Below, in pieces: positions 25,578 through 35,330 of a stretch of DNA of 64,000 nt. Under the pieces are notes generated by a model. The model was not told where the DNA came from, did not search any database, and saw only the letters and a list, made by a program, of their open reading frames with translations. The stretch lies in assembly GCF_030056665.1 (NCBI RefSeq), contig NZ_JASHIG010000019.1; one strand, given 5' to 3'. Source of the DNA: Flectobacillus roseus. Lineage in GTDB: Bacteria; Bacteroidota; Bacteroidia; Cytophagales; Spirosomataceae. A program made the position numbers and the translations under genes. Numbering within the stretch: position 1 is the stretch's first letter; each line of letters begins with the position of its first letter.

Positions 25578-27158
25578 ATGGCGGCTAAAGGATTAGCAAG
25601 AGCAATGATTGTGATAACCACCATCTCGGCAGCGGTGATGGAGCTTTTGGATACCACAATCGTTAACGTAGCCCTCAACCAGATGGCTGGTTCGCTAGGG
25701 GCTACAATCGAAGACGTAGCTTGGGTCGTAACATCTTACGCCATCGCTAACGTAATCATTATCCCAATGACGGGATTTTTAGGAGATTACTTCGGACGAA
25801 AAACATATTATTTAGGTTCAATTTTATTGTTTGGTATTTCTTCCTATTTCTGTGGAGCTTCTCACGGGCTTTGGGAATTAGTATTTTGGAGATTTATTCA
25901 AGGTGTAGGAGGGGGAGCCTTGCTGTCCACCTCACAGGCTATCTTATTTGATGCCTTCGAACCTAAAGATAGACCCATAGCCTCAGGTATTTTTGGGATG
26001 GGTATTATTCTAGGGCCAACGTTAGGCCCAGCTTTGGGTGGATATATCGTTGAACATTTTACTTGGCAAGATATATTTTTCGTAAATATTCCGATATGTA
26101 TCGCTGCTACAATTTTGACGATTCTTTACATAGAAAGAAAAGAAGGAGAAGGTCAGAAGAAAGACAAGATTATTATAGATTACCCTGGGATTTTCTTACT
26201 TACGCTTGGTATTGGTTCATTGCAATACGTATTAGAAAAGGGAGAATCTGATGACTGGTTCGAATCTAGAACCATTGTAATCCTAAGTTTGTCGGCTGTA
26301 GTGGGATTAGTAGGGTTTGTCTGGCGAGAATTGACCACCGAACACCCTGTTGTTGACCTGAAGATATTTAGATACAAAGTTTTTGGACTTTCTACCATAT
26401 TTACCTTTGTTGCAGGTCTTGGTTTGTTTACCTCAGTATTTGTATATCCAGTAATGGTACAACGTATCAATGGATTTACGCCACTCGAGACAGGTTTGTC
26501 ATTGATTGCGCCAACAATGCTTGGTGTAATATTATTTCCAGTCATAGGAAGACGTATGGCGGCAGGCGATTCTCCACTTCCATATATGGCTATTGGTATC
26601 CTGATATTTGTATTCTTTGGCTTTTACAGTGGTACAGCTACTTCCGAAATGGGCAAATGGGATTTCTTTCCTATGCAAGTATGTCGTGTGCTAGGGGTTG
26701 CCATGTTACAAATGCCATTGATCAACCAAGCTGTAGCAGGTTTGCAACAAAGAGAATATCCTGCGGGTATCGCCCTTACCAATATGATTCGACAACTAGG
26801 AGGTGCTTTTGGTATTGCGTTGGCCAACAACTATGTAACGAATGCAGCAGCGCAACACCGTTCGGACTTGATGGCGAATATGACCATGGATAATCCTTTG
26901 TTTGTACAACGCCTTAACGGTAGTATTGCCAATTTTGCCTCTAAAACAGGTGATTATTTTGGCGCAACCAAGATGGCTTATGCTCAATTAGAAGGGTTAG
27001 TTGCCAAACAAGCATATTACCTTGCTTACTTAGATACTTACAGAGTAGTTTCTTTGTTTTTCATCGCAATTTTTCCATTGCTCTTATTGTTGAGAACGAA
27101 AAAGAAAACCAAAGAAGAAATCGCAGCCGCAGCAAAAGCAGCAGCAGATAGTCATTAA
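25578..27158 (+). CDS. DHA2-type MFS multidrug transporter (EmrB/QacA-like)
   Basis: This 526-residue transporter has about 14 predicted membrane spans. Motifs are MELLDTTIVNVALNQMAGSL at the first helix (DHA2 signature), TGFLGDYFGRKTYY (motif A) and GPTLGPALGGYIVEHFTWQ (motif C-like antiporter motif). It would export drugs or metabolites in exchange for protons, working with the upstream EmrA-like adaptor and the downstream TolC-like channel. It ends in a lysine/alanine-rich cytoplasmic tail. Confidence 0.94.
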   Translation: MAAKGLARAMIVITTISAAVMELLDTTIVNVALNQMAGSLGATIEDVAWVVTSYAIANVIIIPMTGFLGDYFGRKTYYLGSILLFGISSYFCGASHGLWELVFWRFIQGVGGGALLSTSQAILFDAFEPKDRPIASGIFGMGIILGPTLGPALGGYIVEHFTWQDIFFVNIPICIAATILTILYIERKEGEGQKKDKIIIDYPGIFLLTLGIGSLQYVLEKGESDDWFESRTIVILSLSAVVGLVGFVWRELTTEHPVVDLKIFRYKVFGLSTIFTFVAGLGLFTSVFVYPVMVQRINGFTPLETGLSLIAPTMLGVILFPVIGRRMAAGDSPLPYMAIGILIFVFFGFYSGTATSEMGKWDFFPMQVCRVLGVAMLQMPLINQAVAGLQQREYPAGIALTNMIRQLGGAFGIALANNYVTNAAAQHRSDLMANMTMDNPLFVQRLNGSIANFASKTGDYFGATKMAYAQLEGLVAKQAYYLAYLDTYRVVSLFFIAIFPLLLLLRTKKKTKEEIAAAAKAAADSH

Positions 27159-27380
27159 GTCATCGTGCAGAATGATATTTAAGTTATGTGTTTAGGCACT
27201 AGGCAACAGGCATATGGCAAAGAGTGTTTAAATGTCATTTAGTAACGATATATAAAATTTGTTGAATGCCCAGAGCCGGAAGCTCAAAAATTATATCTTA
27301 TTTTGCCCACTAACTTAAGTAGTCATGCAAAATAAAATCTAAGTGATGGTGAGAACAAAGTGTTGATAATTAAAATTTTA

Positions 27381-27420
27381 CATTCACAATTCACCACTCA
27401 TAATTCAGCATTAATACTTA
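27381..27420 (+). repeat. Dispersed TTCACAATTCAC-type intergenic repeat
   Basis: The segment includes ACAATTCACCACTCATAATT and ends AATTCAGCATTAATACTTA. That end matches 18 of 19 bases of a copy at 61920-61938 near a symporter gene. It lies in the 371-bp gap between the pump and tolC-like genes (27159-27529), which holds no other gene. Confidence 0.6.
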
Positions 27421-27529
27421 ACAGGCACAAGGTCACGGGGAATAGACATCGGTTGACAAAATTGCAATGGATGTCTTATGACCCAATTCCTCAACCTCTA
27501 TTTTAACAGACATAATTTTAACGAAGATA

Positions 27530-28855
27530 ATGAAAAAATTAACAGTTTTCGGACTTATCCTATGTGCTCAGATGACCTTTGCACAAGATAAAAATACGGA
27601 CGCTTTGGGTCGGTTGGTGAAGGCTGCTATTGATTATTCTCCAAGAATTAAGGAACAGCAACAGTTGGTTTCGATTGGAGATTACAAAACAAAAATTCAA
27701 GAAGCAGCTTTAAAACCACAAGTTCAATCAGAATTAAGCGTAACTCGTATTGACCCTGTTGCCAAGGCAAGTTTTGCCTTTGGTTCTACTTCGACAGAGT
27801 TGAGTTTTCAGCCTAACATGAACTACAATGCCAATGTTGGCGCCAATTATACCATCGCCGACTGGGGTAAGCAAGCTTTAGCGATTGAAAGAGCAAAATT
27901 AGAAACAAACCTCTCTAAAAATAATGTAGAGGGGTTGAAACAAAATTATGCTTACCAAGTAGCGAATTTGTACTACGGTATTGTGTATTTGCAAAAAGCC
28001 ATTGAGGTACAAAAAGAACAATTGAAATTAGTTGCCAATAACGAAAAATTAATCTCAGATCGTTTGAAACAAGGCGATGCGTTGGATTATGATAGAGTTT
28101 CGATTCAAGTACGTTATAAAAATGCCGAAACTAGATTAACAGATTTACAGGGCCAATTAGATCGCCAGTTGATTTATTTGAGTTCCTTGATTGGTGCAGA
28201 TGCAAGAACTATGGTTCCTACTGATGCAGATTTTTCAGCAACTTGGGCAGATTTGACTGTTTCAGCAGCATTTGAGCAAGCTCAAACCAATAACATTGAT
28301 TTGAAAAATATCAGAGAAAAAGATTTGATAGCGGATAAGGATGTTAAAATTGCGCAATTGAGCATGGCTCCAACCGTCTCTGCAGTGGGTCAACTAGGCA
28401 TTAAAAATGGATATTTGCCACGCATCAATGGGGAAGTGCCTCCAGTAGATAAAGATTTTAAATTTAACACAGTCTTAGGTTTAAAAATGACTATCCCAAT
28501 TTATTCAGGTGGACGTGGAGCGTACTCAACCGAAATGGCGAAATTGAGCAAAGAAATGTTGAAATATTCTTCAGAAGCTACCAATCAAGCTTTGAAACGA
28601 GATTTGGACGCTGCGGAGAACGACTACACAATTGCAAAAAACAAACTTGACCTTTCAGAGAAAAACGTATTCCAAGCACAGTATGCATTGAAATTAGCTG
28701 AAAGTCGTTACAAAAATGGCGTTATTACCAATGTTGAAATTGAGGCTGCACAAACTGCTTTACGTGAAGCTCAATTGACACAGTTACAATATCAATACAT
28801 GATGACACAGGCAAAACTTGAAGTGAGCCGTTTGTCAGGTTTAAAATTTTGGTAG
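27530..28855 (+). CDS. TolC-family outer-membrane efflux channel
   Basis: This 441-residue protein has a signal peptide (about 1-18, ending MTFAQ) and two outer-membrane-efflux-protein repeats of long helices. Typical pieces are ANLYYGIVYLQKAIEVQKEQ and its C-terminal counterpart KLAESRYKNGVITNVEIEAA. It would form the trimeric exit duct for the EmrA/EmrB-like pump upstream. It closes with SRLSGLKFW, the aromatic end common in outer-membrane proteins, and is followed by a strong terminator. Confidence 0.93.
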   Translation: MKKLTVFGLILCAQMTFAQDKNTDALGRLVKAAIDYSPRIKEQQQLVSIGDYKTKIQEAALKPQVQSELSVTRIDPVAKASFAFGSTSTELSFQPNMNYNANVGANYTIADWGKQALAIERAKLETNLSKNNVEGLKQNYAYQVANLYYGIVYLQKAIEVQKEQLKLVANNEKLISDRLKQGDALDYDRVSIQVRYKNAETRLTDLQGQLDRQLIYLSSLIGADARTMVPTDADFSATWADLTVSAAFEQAQTNNIDLKNIREKDLIADKDVKIAQLSMAPTVSAVGQLGIKNGYLPRINGEVPPVDKDFKFNTVLGLKMTIPIYSGGRGAYSTEMAKLSKEMLKYSSEATNQALKRDLDAAENDYTIAKNKLDLSEKNVFQAQYALKLAESRYKNGVITNVEIEAAQTALREAQLTQLQYQYMMTQAKLEVSRLSGLKFW

Positions 28856-28874
28856 AAAAACAATCTCTGTTGTT

Positions 28875-28906
28875 AACTCCAATGCTGCTTTTGCGGGATT
28901 GGAGTT
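28875..28906 (+). terminator. Intrinsic terminator of the efflux locus
   Basis: AACTCCAAT / ATTGGAGTT (28875-28883, 28898-28906) is followed directly by a run of T. Confidence 0.85.
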
Positions 28907-28934
28907 TTTTTGTTTTAAGCGTTCCTCCAAATTC

Positions 28935-28967
28935 TTGTAGCCGATAGCCAAATAATACTTACCTTTG
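28935..28967 (+). promoter_or_regulatory. Probable promoter of the second amidohydrolase gene
   Basis: TTG at 28935-28937 and TACCTTTG at 28960-28967 fit the Bacteroidetes -33/-7 pattern with a 22-bp spacer, slightly longer than usual. They end 33 bp upstream of the ATG at 29000. Confidence 0.5.
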
Positions 28968-28999
28968 CTTAAATCAATTTTTCATCAACACATTCCCTT

Positions 29000-30280
29000 A
29001 TGAAAAAAATCTGGACGCTACTAGTTGGTCTTTTATTACATGGAGCTGTTTTAGCACAATCTTCTGATTCACTCATTGTCATCAAAGCAGGACGAATGTT
29101 TGATAGTGAAAAAGGTGTTTTTCTCGAAAATCAGACCATCCTTATCAAAGGTAATATCATTCAATCGGTAGGAGCAAATCTCAAATATCCTGCACAAGCC
29201 AAAGTGATTGACTTATCCAAAGCAACAGTATTGCCTGGGTTTATAGACTGCCATACACATATTACCTCACAGCCTGACAATTATATGGAGGATTTGTTCC
29301 GAAAATCACCAATAGATTATGCGGTTGAGGCTCATATTTTTGCCAGAAAGACCTTAGAGGCAGGCTTTACCACTTGTCGAGATGTGGGTGCACCTGAATT
29401 AATTGATGTGGCATTGAAGCGTTCTATTAATGCAGGTCATATTGCTGGTCCACGCTTATTTGTCTCTGGGCCTATTATTGGCTCAACTGGTGGGCATGCT
29501 GATATCAGCGGTTTTTCACCTTATCTCTCATTCAAGGCCATTTCTGGGGTTGCAGACGGCATAGATGAGATTCGTAAACAAGTACGATATAATATTAAAT
29601 ATGGTGCTGATTTAATCAAATTTACGGCTACAGCTGGAGTTCTATCAGAGGAAGAGTCGGTGGGTGCGCCACAATACTCGCAAGAAGAGATGAATGCACT
29701 AGTGGCCGAGGCAGCGATGTGGGACAAAAAAGTAGCCGCACACGCGCATGGAACTACGGGTATCAAAATGGCGATTAAAGCTGGTGTGGCTTCTATCGAA
29801 CATGGAAGCTTCTTGGATGAGGAGGCAATTGAATTAATGAAGCAGAAAGGAACATATTTGGTGGCTGATATTTACAATGATGATTATATTCTGTCGGAAT
29901 TTGCCAAATTAGGCTATCCAGAGAAACTTATTGAAAAAGAAAGAACAGTTGGCAAAACCCAGAGAGAAAGTTTCCAAAAGGCAGCCAAGGCTGGTGTAAA
30001 AATTGCTTACGGAACCGATGCAGGGGTATATCCACATGGTAATAACGGAAAACAGTTCTTTTACATGGTAAAATTTGGTTTATCACCTGCACAGGCTATC
30101 CAAGCTGCAACAATCAATGCAGCGGACTTGATAGGAGTGAAGACCAAACTTGGTTCGATTACTCAAGGAAAATGGGCTGATATTGTTGCTGTTGAAGGAA
30201 ATCCAGAACAAGATATTACAGTTCTAGAAAAGAAAATAAAATTTGTAATGAAGGAAGGGAAAGTATATCTACAAAAATAG
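29000..30280 (+). CDS. Exported amidohydrolase, paralogue of the gene at 18412
   Basis: This 426-residue protein has a signal peptide (about 1-19, ending GAVLAQ) and amidohydrolase metal motifs: DCHTHI (HxH), lysine in ADLIKFTAT, VAAHAHG, SIEHG and YGTDAGVYPHG. It shares long near-identical stretches with the 18412 protein, for example EAIELMKQKGTYLVA against EAIEIMKQKGTYLVA. A sodium/solute symporter gene follows, so the pair may hydrolyse a small amide outside the cytoplasm and import a product. That is an inference; the substrate is unknown. Confidence 0.9.
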   Translation: MKKIWTLLVGLLLHGAVLAQSSDSLIVIKAGRMFDSEKGVFLENQTILIKGNIIQSVGANLKYPAQAKVIDLSKATVLPGFIDCHTHITSQPDNYMEDLFRKSPIDYAVEAHIFARKTLEAGFTTCRDVGAPELIDVALKRSINAGHIAGPRLFVSGPIIGSTGGHADISGFSPYLSFKAISGVADGIDEIRKQVRYNIKYGADLIKFTATAGVLSEEESVGAPQYSQEEMNALVAEAAMWDKKVAAHAHGTTGIKMAIKAGVASIEHGSFLDEEAIELMKQKGTYLVADIYNDDYILSEFAKLGYPEKLIEKERTVGKTQRESFQKAAKAGVKIAYGTDAGVYPHGNNGKQFFYMVKFGLSPAQAIQAATINAADLIGVKTKLGSITQGKWADIVAVEGNPEQDITVLEKKIKFVMKEGKVYLQK

Positions 30281-30326
30281 TTTAGATAACGGCGCTTAAT
30301 TTGTTATATATTAGCTATTTAAAAAT

Positions 30327-30374
30327 AAAATGTGTTGTTCTGAGATAAAATTTATCAAAAGAGCAACACATTTT
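30327..30374 (+). terminator. Terminator after the amidohydrolase
   Basis: AAAATGTGTTGTTCT pairs with AGAGCAACACATTTT (one wobble), enclosing a smaller GATAAAATTTATC palindrome. It ends in a T-run. Confidence 0.78.
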
Positions 30375-30479
30375 TGATTATATAAGAGTCCTTGTTGTCT
30401 TTAATTGGAGAATGGTGTGAAATTTTATATTTTACATAAGAATAATTCTATCTTTAATCCCCAATTAACTATAACAACC

Positions 30480-32120
30480 ATGAAACAACTGCAAACAGCA
30501 GATTATTTAGTATTTTTTGTATATTTTATTGTAGTAATTAGCTACGGTATTTGGGTTTTTAAAAAGAAGCAAGGAACTTCTTCCAAAACTAAAGATTTTT
30601 TTCTCGCAGAAGGCTCTCTAACTTGGTGGGCGATAGGCGCTTCACTAATTGCTTCTAACATCTCCGCTGAACATTTTATAGGTATGTCTGGCTCAGGTTT
30701 CGCTATTGGACTAGCAATTTCTTCCTACGAATGGATGTCAGCTGCAACTTTAATCTTGGTGGCCATATTTTTTATTCCAGTTTATCTGAAAAATAAAATT
30801 TATACCATGCCCCAATTTCTTTCCACAAGGTATAATGACACAGTTGCGACCATTATGGCTGTTTTCTGGTTGTTGCTCTATGTTTTTGTCAATTTAACAT
30901 CGATTTTGTACTTAGGTGCTCTTGCCGTAGAAACCATCTCTGGGATTCCCTTTTATTATTGCATGTTTGGGCTAGCTGTGTTTGCGGTGTTCATTACCCT
31001 TGGAGGCATGAAAGTGATTGGCTATACTGATGTAATTCAAGTAGTTGTACTAGTACTTGGAGGTTTAGCAACCACCTATTTGGCCTTAAATATGGTATCA
31101 GATAAATTTAATGGAAATGGTGTCGTCGATGCTCTCGGTATTTTGCGTCAACAGGCTGATAGCCATTTTCACATGATTTTCTCGAAAGGAGACCCACACT
31201 ACTATGAATTGCCGGGACTATCTATCTTGATTGGTGGTATGTGGATTAATAATTTCAATTATTGGGGTTGTAATCAGTATATTATACAACGTACTTTGGG
31301 GGCTGATCTCAATACTGCCCGTGGAGGGATAATTTTTGCGGCATTTATGAAGTTATTAATGCCACTCATTGTCGTGATTCCAGGGATTGCTGCGTATGTT
31401 TTGTTCCAAAATGGTGAGTTTCAACAAGAAATGCTTGATGTGAGTGGACAAGTAAAACCAGATCACGCATATCCAACCTTGATGAATCTTCTACCTGCTG
31501 GAATGAAGGGTTTAGCCTTTGCGGCATTAACAGCAGCCATCGTAGCCTCCTTGGCAGGAAAATGTAATAGTATAGCTACCATTTTCAGTTTAGATATTTA
31601 TAAAAAGTTCTATAATAAGGATGCTTCAGAAGACAGAACCGTGAAAGTAGGACGTTTAGCCGTAATTGTTTCTTTCATTATTGCACTTTGTATTACTCCA
31701 CAACTCCGTAAGTTAGAGCAAGCTTATCAGTTTATTCAGGAATACTCCAACTACATCACCCCGGGGGCTTTCGCACTGTTTTTCTTGGGTTTATTCTGGA
31801 AAAGAACTACATCAAAAGCAGCTATTGTTGCTGCATTTTTAGCATTACCTTTATCCGTGGCTTTCAAGTCTATTCCTGCTTTGGCAGAGATGTTCTTCGG
31901 TATGACCGTTGAACCAATGCCATTCCTAGATAGAACTCTCTGGGTATTTCTACTCTTGGTGGCTTTAATGATTATCGTAACTTTGACTGACCCTAACAGT
32001 AAAAATAACCCTCAAGGGTTAGAGATTGAATCCAAAATGTTCAGAGTAAGTCAGTCATTTGTAGTTTCTTCGATATTAATTTCTGGAATACTTGTGGCTC
32101 TATATACTGCCTTTTGGTAG
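30480..32120 (+). CDS. Sodium:solute symporter (SSS/SGLT family)
   Basis: This is a 546-residue transporter with about 14 predicted spans, starting at the ATG at 30480 (an upstream ATG adds 25 residues with no family likeness). Marks are DFFLAEGSLTWWAIGASLIA at the first helices, SNISAEHFIGMSGSG with sodium-site residues, and NNFNYWGCNQYIIQRTLGA typical of SGLT-like sugar symporters. It probably imports a sugar or related solute with sodium. It follows an exported amidohydrolase and is closed by a 26-bp terminator. Confidence 0.93.
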   Translation: MKQLQTADYLVFFVYFIVVISYGIWVFKKKQGTSSKTKDFFLAEGSLTWWAIGASLIASNISAEHFIGMSGSGFAIGLAISSYEWMSAATLILVAIFFIPVYLKNKIYTMPQFLSTRYNDTVATIMAVFWLLLYVFVNLTSILYLGALAVETISGIPFYYCMFGLAVFAVFITLGGMKVIGYTDVIQVVVLVLGGLATTYLALNMVSDKFNGNGVVDALGILRQQADSHFHMIFSKGDPHYYELPGLSILIGGMWINNFNYWGCNQYIIQRTLGADLNTARGGIIFAAFMKLLMPLIVVIPGIAAYVLFQNGEFQQEMLDVSGQVKPDHAYPTLMNLLPAGMKGLAFAALTAAIVASLAGKCNSIATIFSLDIYKKFYNKDASEDRTVKVGRLAVIVSFIIALCITPQLRKLEQAYQFIQEYSNYITPGAFALFFLGLFWKRTTSKAAIVAAFLALPLSVAFKSIPALAEMFFGMTVEPMPFLDRTLWVFLLLVALMIIVTLTDPNSKNNPQGLEIESKMFRVSQSFVVSSILISGILVALYTAFW

Positions 32121-32163
32121 TATTGAATGGGTGTAAATAAAGAAAAAGTAGTAGTTTATGCCG

Positions 32164-32220
32164 AAAAATGGTTCAAAAAGGTTCAGAATTTAATATTCTG
32201 AACCTTTTTGAACCATTTTT
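32164..32220 (+). terminator. Strong 26-bp-stem terminator after the symporter
   Basis: The arms 32164-32189 and 32195-32220 are perfectly complementary (26 bp, including GGTTCA repeated twice in each arm) around a 5-nt loop. The outer A5/T5 tracts suit termination in both directions. Confidence 0.9.
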
Positions 32221-32245
32221 TTAATCATCGAACACTTTGAAAATG

Positions 32246-32470
32246 TAAATTTGTTTCAACAATAGATAAAACAAAATTCACAATTCAATAAAAGTTTAGA
32301 ATTGAAAAGTCTTGTTTGAATAATCATTCGATTGAAGTTTTTTAAAATTAGTAATAAATACTTAGAGTTGTTCAGCTTCTAGCTGATAGACCAAAGTTTA
32401 AAGATAAATATAAAGTAAGGATGTAAAGTTTAAAGTTTGAAGATCATGTTATCTTCAAACTTTTTTGTTT
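32246..32470 (+). ncRNA. Candidate small RNA with its own terminator
   Basis: A -7-like TAAATTTG lies at 32246-32253. About 180 nt downstream is an intrinsic terminator (32432-32463 plus T-run), with no open reading frame between. The interval holds small hairpins (CAATTC...GAATTG near 32281-32309; CAGCTTCTAGCTG near 32375). A terminator without a gene suggests an untranslated transcript. No -33 element is clear, so this stays tentative. Confidence 0.3.
32432..32463 (+). terminator. Orphan intrinsic terminator
   Basis: AAAGTTTGAAGAT / ATCTTCAAACTTT is a perfect 13-bp stem with loop CATGTT, followed by T3-G-T4. No coding region ends upstream of it after the previous terminator at 32220. Confidence 0.78.
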
Positions 32471-32651
32471 TATTCACTTTTGTCAATAAATCGGATAATC
32501 TCACCAATAATTTTGAACAACCACAAATATTTTTAACTTTTGTGGTATATTTAAGTTATAATGCATCCTCGAAGGTTTTCAAAAGCTATTTACTCTACTT
32601 AGAATAGCAGTTGCATCGCCTGAACCTTACTTTTAAACCATTTCAACTCAC

Positions 32652-33839
32652 ATGGGTCATCTATTCGAAACATTTGTTTTTGGATTAGGATTGTTTTCAT
32701 TTTTAATCGGATGCCTTTTAGGATATTGGGTATTAACCAAGTTTACACACCAAGGAAAAAATATACTAGGGGCAATTTTCTTTATTTGGTCAATCAATGG
32801 ATTAGCCAATACCATTCTCTATGGGCCATTGCCAACTGAATTTCAAGCGGTAATTTTCAGAGTAGCAATGCCAGTATATTTCATTTTGCCTGCATTAACC
32901 TATTTCTATGTACGTCAAATCAACGATCCTTCCTTAAAAATAAAACCTGTGGATTTAGCCCACGGGATACCAGTAGTGCTTGTATTCCTTGAATTGATAC
33001 CTTATTATATCCTTCCTTTCCAAGAAAAGGTGAATATATTGGAGTCGATCAAAGAAAACCCTGCCAATTTGTTTGTTGGGCATGAAGGTTTTATAGGAAA
33101 TGATATCAGAGATTTTCTGCTAGGATTGTTATTTATGGTATACGGATTGCTTATTTGGCGTATAATTGCCCAAAGATTTAAGCAAAATCCCAATACTCCT
33201 TTAGGACATTTCAAATGGAGTATATTTGTTGCAGTAATGGTGACTGGGCTATTCATCCTTAAAATAGCTTATTTTGGTGTCATAGTAAATAATTTAGGTA
33301 TATCCGCATTCAAAGGAATTTTTACGCAGGTAATAATTATTCAAAGCGTGTTTTTTTATACCCTTTGTGGTTTTCTTTGGGTTAATCGTGGTGAAATAGG
33401 AAAAATGTGGTCAGTTTATGAAGAAGTTTTTGACTTTTCTGTAAACGATAGCGAGCCGCTTGTTCTTGAAACAATCGAAATAGAACCAGAAATTATTAAA
33501 AACTTTGAAAACTATATCCATCTCCAAAAGCCATATTTAAGAGCAAAGTATTCATTGAATGATATTGCCTATGAAACGAATTTACCTGCCTATCAGATAT
33601 CTAGTATGATGCGTGTTCATTATGGTATGAATTTCAGTGATTATATCAATTCATTGAGGGTTGAAGAAGTAAAGCGTCGTTTGAGTGATGATGAATACCA
33701 GAATTACAGTATAGAAGGTATTTCGAAAGACTGTGGATTTAATGCGAAGAGTACTTTTTTTACCGTATTTAAAAAACATACTGGATTAACACCCTCCGAG
33801 TTTCAAAAGAATATCAAAGTGGCCATCTCCAACGAGTAA
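32652..33839 (+). CDS. AraC-family regulator with N-terminal membrane domain
   Basis: This 395-residue protein has about seven membrane helices in residues 1-245 and a C-terminal AraC helix-turn-helix pair (about 285-390; LNDIAYETNLPAYQISSMMR, YSIEGISKDCGFNAKSTFFT and GLTPSEF). Membrane-anchored AraC regulators are common in Bacteroidetes and may sense envelope or extracellular signals. It is monocistronic, with terminators on both sides. Nearby candidate targets are the symporter/amidohydrolase genes upstream or the genes from 34070 on (inference). Confidence 0.9.
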   Translation: MGHLFETFVFGLGLFSFLIGCLLGYWVLTKFTHQGKNILGAIFFIWSINGLANTILYGPLPTEFQAVIFRVAMPVYFILPALTYFYVRQINDPSLKIKPVDLAHGIPVVLVFLELIPYYILPFQEKVNILESIKENPANLFVGHEGFIGNDIRDFLLGLLFMVYGLLIWRIIAQRFKQNPNTPLGHFKWSIFVAVMVTGLFILKIAYFGVIVNNLGISAFKGIFTQVIIIQSVFFYTLCGFLWVNRGEIGKMWSVYEEVFDFSVNDSEPLVLETIEIEPEIIKNFENYIHLQKPYLRAKYSLNDIAYETNLPAYQISSMMRVHYGMNFSDYINSLRVEEVKRRLSDDEYQNYSIEGISKDCGFNAKSTFFTVFKKHTGLTPSEFQKNIKVAISNE

Positions 33840-33864
33840 ACGTTACTCGAAAATTTTATACAAG

Positions 33865-33898
33865 GGTCAGGACGTTGTAGTGCTACAATGTCCTGACC
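33865..33898 (+). terminator. Terminator after the AraC-type gene
   Basis: GGTCAGGACGTTGTAG / CTACAATGTCCTGACC is a 16-bp stem with one wobble and a two-base centre (TG), followed by a T-rich tract. Confidence 0.88.
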
Positions 33899-34069
33899 TT
33901 TATTTATATTCAAGGTTTGGGCATATGTCTACTGAGCTACTTATTTGTACTTTTCTTTTTTTCTTTGAAAAAGCTTTACGAACAGTACAACCCAAGGCAA
34001 GATAAAGGGCATTTTATTCTTCTCCATTTTTGTAAAAAACACTTCAAGCATTGCTAAAACTTTTTTATA

Positions 34070-35179
34070 ATGAACGCTAAAAAAATATTACTCGGAATAC
34101 TGCTTACAAGTAGCATATCAGGTTTTGCACAGCAAAATCCATATATCAGTGTGTCGAAGGATGGAAAAAAGGTTGAGCTAACCCAAGCAGGGGTTTCGTT
34201 CTTGGCGCAGTTACCTTTGCATTGTATCGAAACAGAATTTCCTAATAAACCCAACCACACCATTGAAACAGCCGAGGAAGTGGCTTTAAGTCCCAAACAA
34301 TTGCACCCGTCATTCTATGGTTGTTTGGACTGGCATTCGTCTGTACATGGACATTGGATGTTGGTGAAAATTCTAAAATCGTATCCAGATTTGCCAGAAA
34401 CAGCACAAATTATCAAAGTGTTGGAAAACAGTTTTCTTCCGGAAAATTTGCAAACCGAAGCCGATTATTTTTCCAAATATAAATTAGCAAAGGGCTTTGA
34501 AAGAACCTACGGCTGGGCTTGGTTGCTGAAACTGGATGAGGAATTATTGGCTTGGGACAGTCCATTGGCGAAAAAATGGCATAAAAATTTACAGCCTTTG
34601 ACGCAAATAATTGTTCAACGTTGGAAAGACTATTTACCTAAGCAAACTTATCCCAATCGTACGGGTGTGCATCCCAACACGGCTTTTGGGATGGTGTTCG
34701 CTTTGGATTGGGCACGTGCTACGAAAAATACGGCGTTTGAAAGCTTATTAGTACAACGCAGTAAGGATTATTATTTGAAAAATAAGGCAGTTGCTGCTAT
34801 TCTAGAACCAGCTGGAACAGATTTTCTATCTCCAAGTTTAGAAATTGCCGATTTGATGCGTAGAGTCTTACCTAATAAAGAGTTTGGAGTTTGGTTTAAC
34901 CAATTTTATACGCCTGAGGGTTTAAAAAATGTCTTACAACTACCTATCGTGAGTGACCGTTCTGATTACTCAATCGTACATTTGGATGGTTTGTCATTGA
35001 GTAAAGCATGGTGTTTGCAAGGTATTGCCAAACAGCTTCCTTCTTCCGATCCACGCAAAAAACAATTTCAAGAAACGGCTGTTATGTTCTTACAAAAGAC
35101 CTTACCCAATATAGCCAACGGTAATTACGGTGGTGATCACTGGCTTGGTTCATTTGCTATGTATGCTTTGAATCAGTAA
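34070..35179 (+). CDS. DUF2891 family protein, exported
   Basis: This 369-residue protein has a signal peptide (about 1-20, ending ISGFAQ). The body matches DUF2891: HPSFYGCLDWHSSVHGHWML, TYGWAWLLKLDEELLAWDSP, YPNRTGVHPNTAFG and a C-terminal GGDHWLGSFAMYAL. The family is predicted to be an alpha/alpha-toroid like those of glycan-active enzymes, but I know of no proven activity. It stands alone between the AraC regulator and a copper-protein operon. Confidence 0.9.
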   Translation: MNAKKILLGILLTSSISGFAQQNPYISVSKDGKKVELTQAGVSFLAQLPLHCIETEFPNKPNHTIETAEEVALSPKQLHPSFYGCLDWHSSVHGHWMLVKILKSYPDLPETAQIIKVLENSFLPENLQTEADYFSKYKLAKGFERTYGWAWLLKLDEELLAWDSPLAKKWHKNLQPLTQIIVQRWKDYLPKQTYPNRTGVHPNTAFGMVFALDWARATKNTAFESLLVQRSKDYYLKNKAVAAILEPAGTDFLSPSLEIADLMRRVLPNKEFGVWFNQFYTPEGLKNVLQLPIVSDRSDYSIVHLDGLSLSKAWCLQGIAKQLPSSDPRKKQFQETAVMFLQKTLPNIANGNYGGDHWLGSFAMYALNQ

Positions 35180-35330
35180 GATTAAAGGATTTTATATGGA
35201 AATTCTAATAAGCGAACATAGGTAAATTTCAAAGATTGCTGTCTTTATTGAACTAGGTAGGGCTGTTGTATTCTACCTCTACCTAATTTAGTAAACGATT
35301 TTGCCCGTTTTTCTCAAAACATTGTATTCA

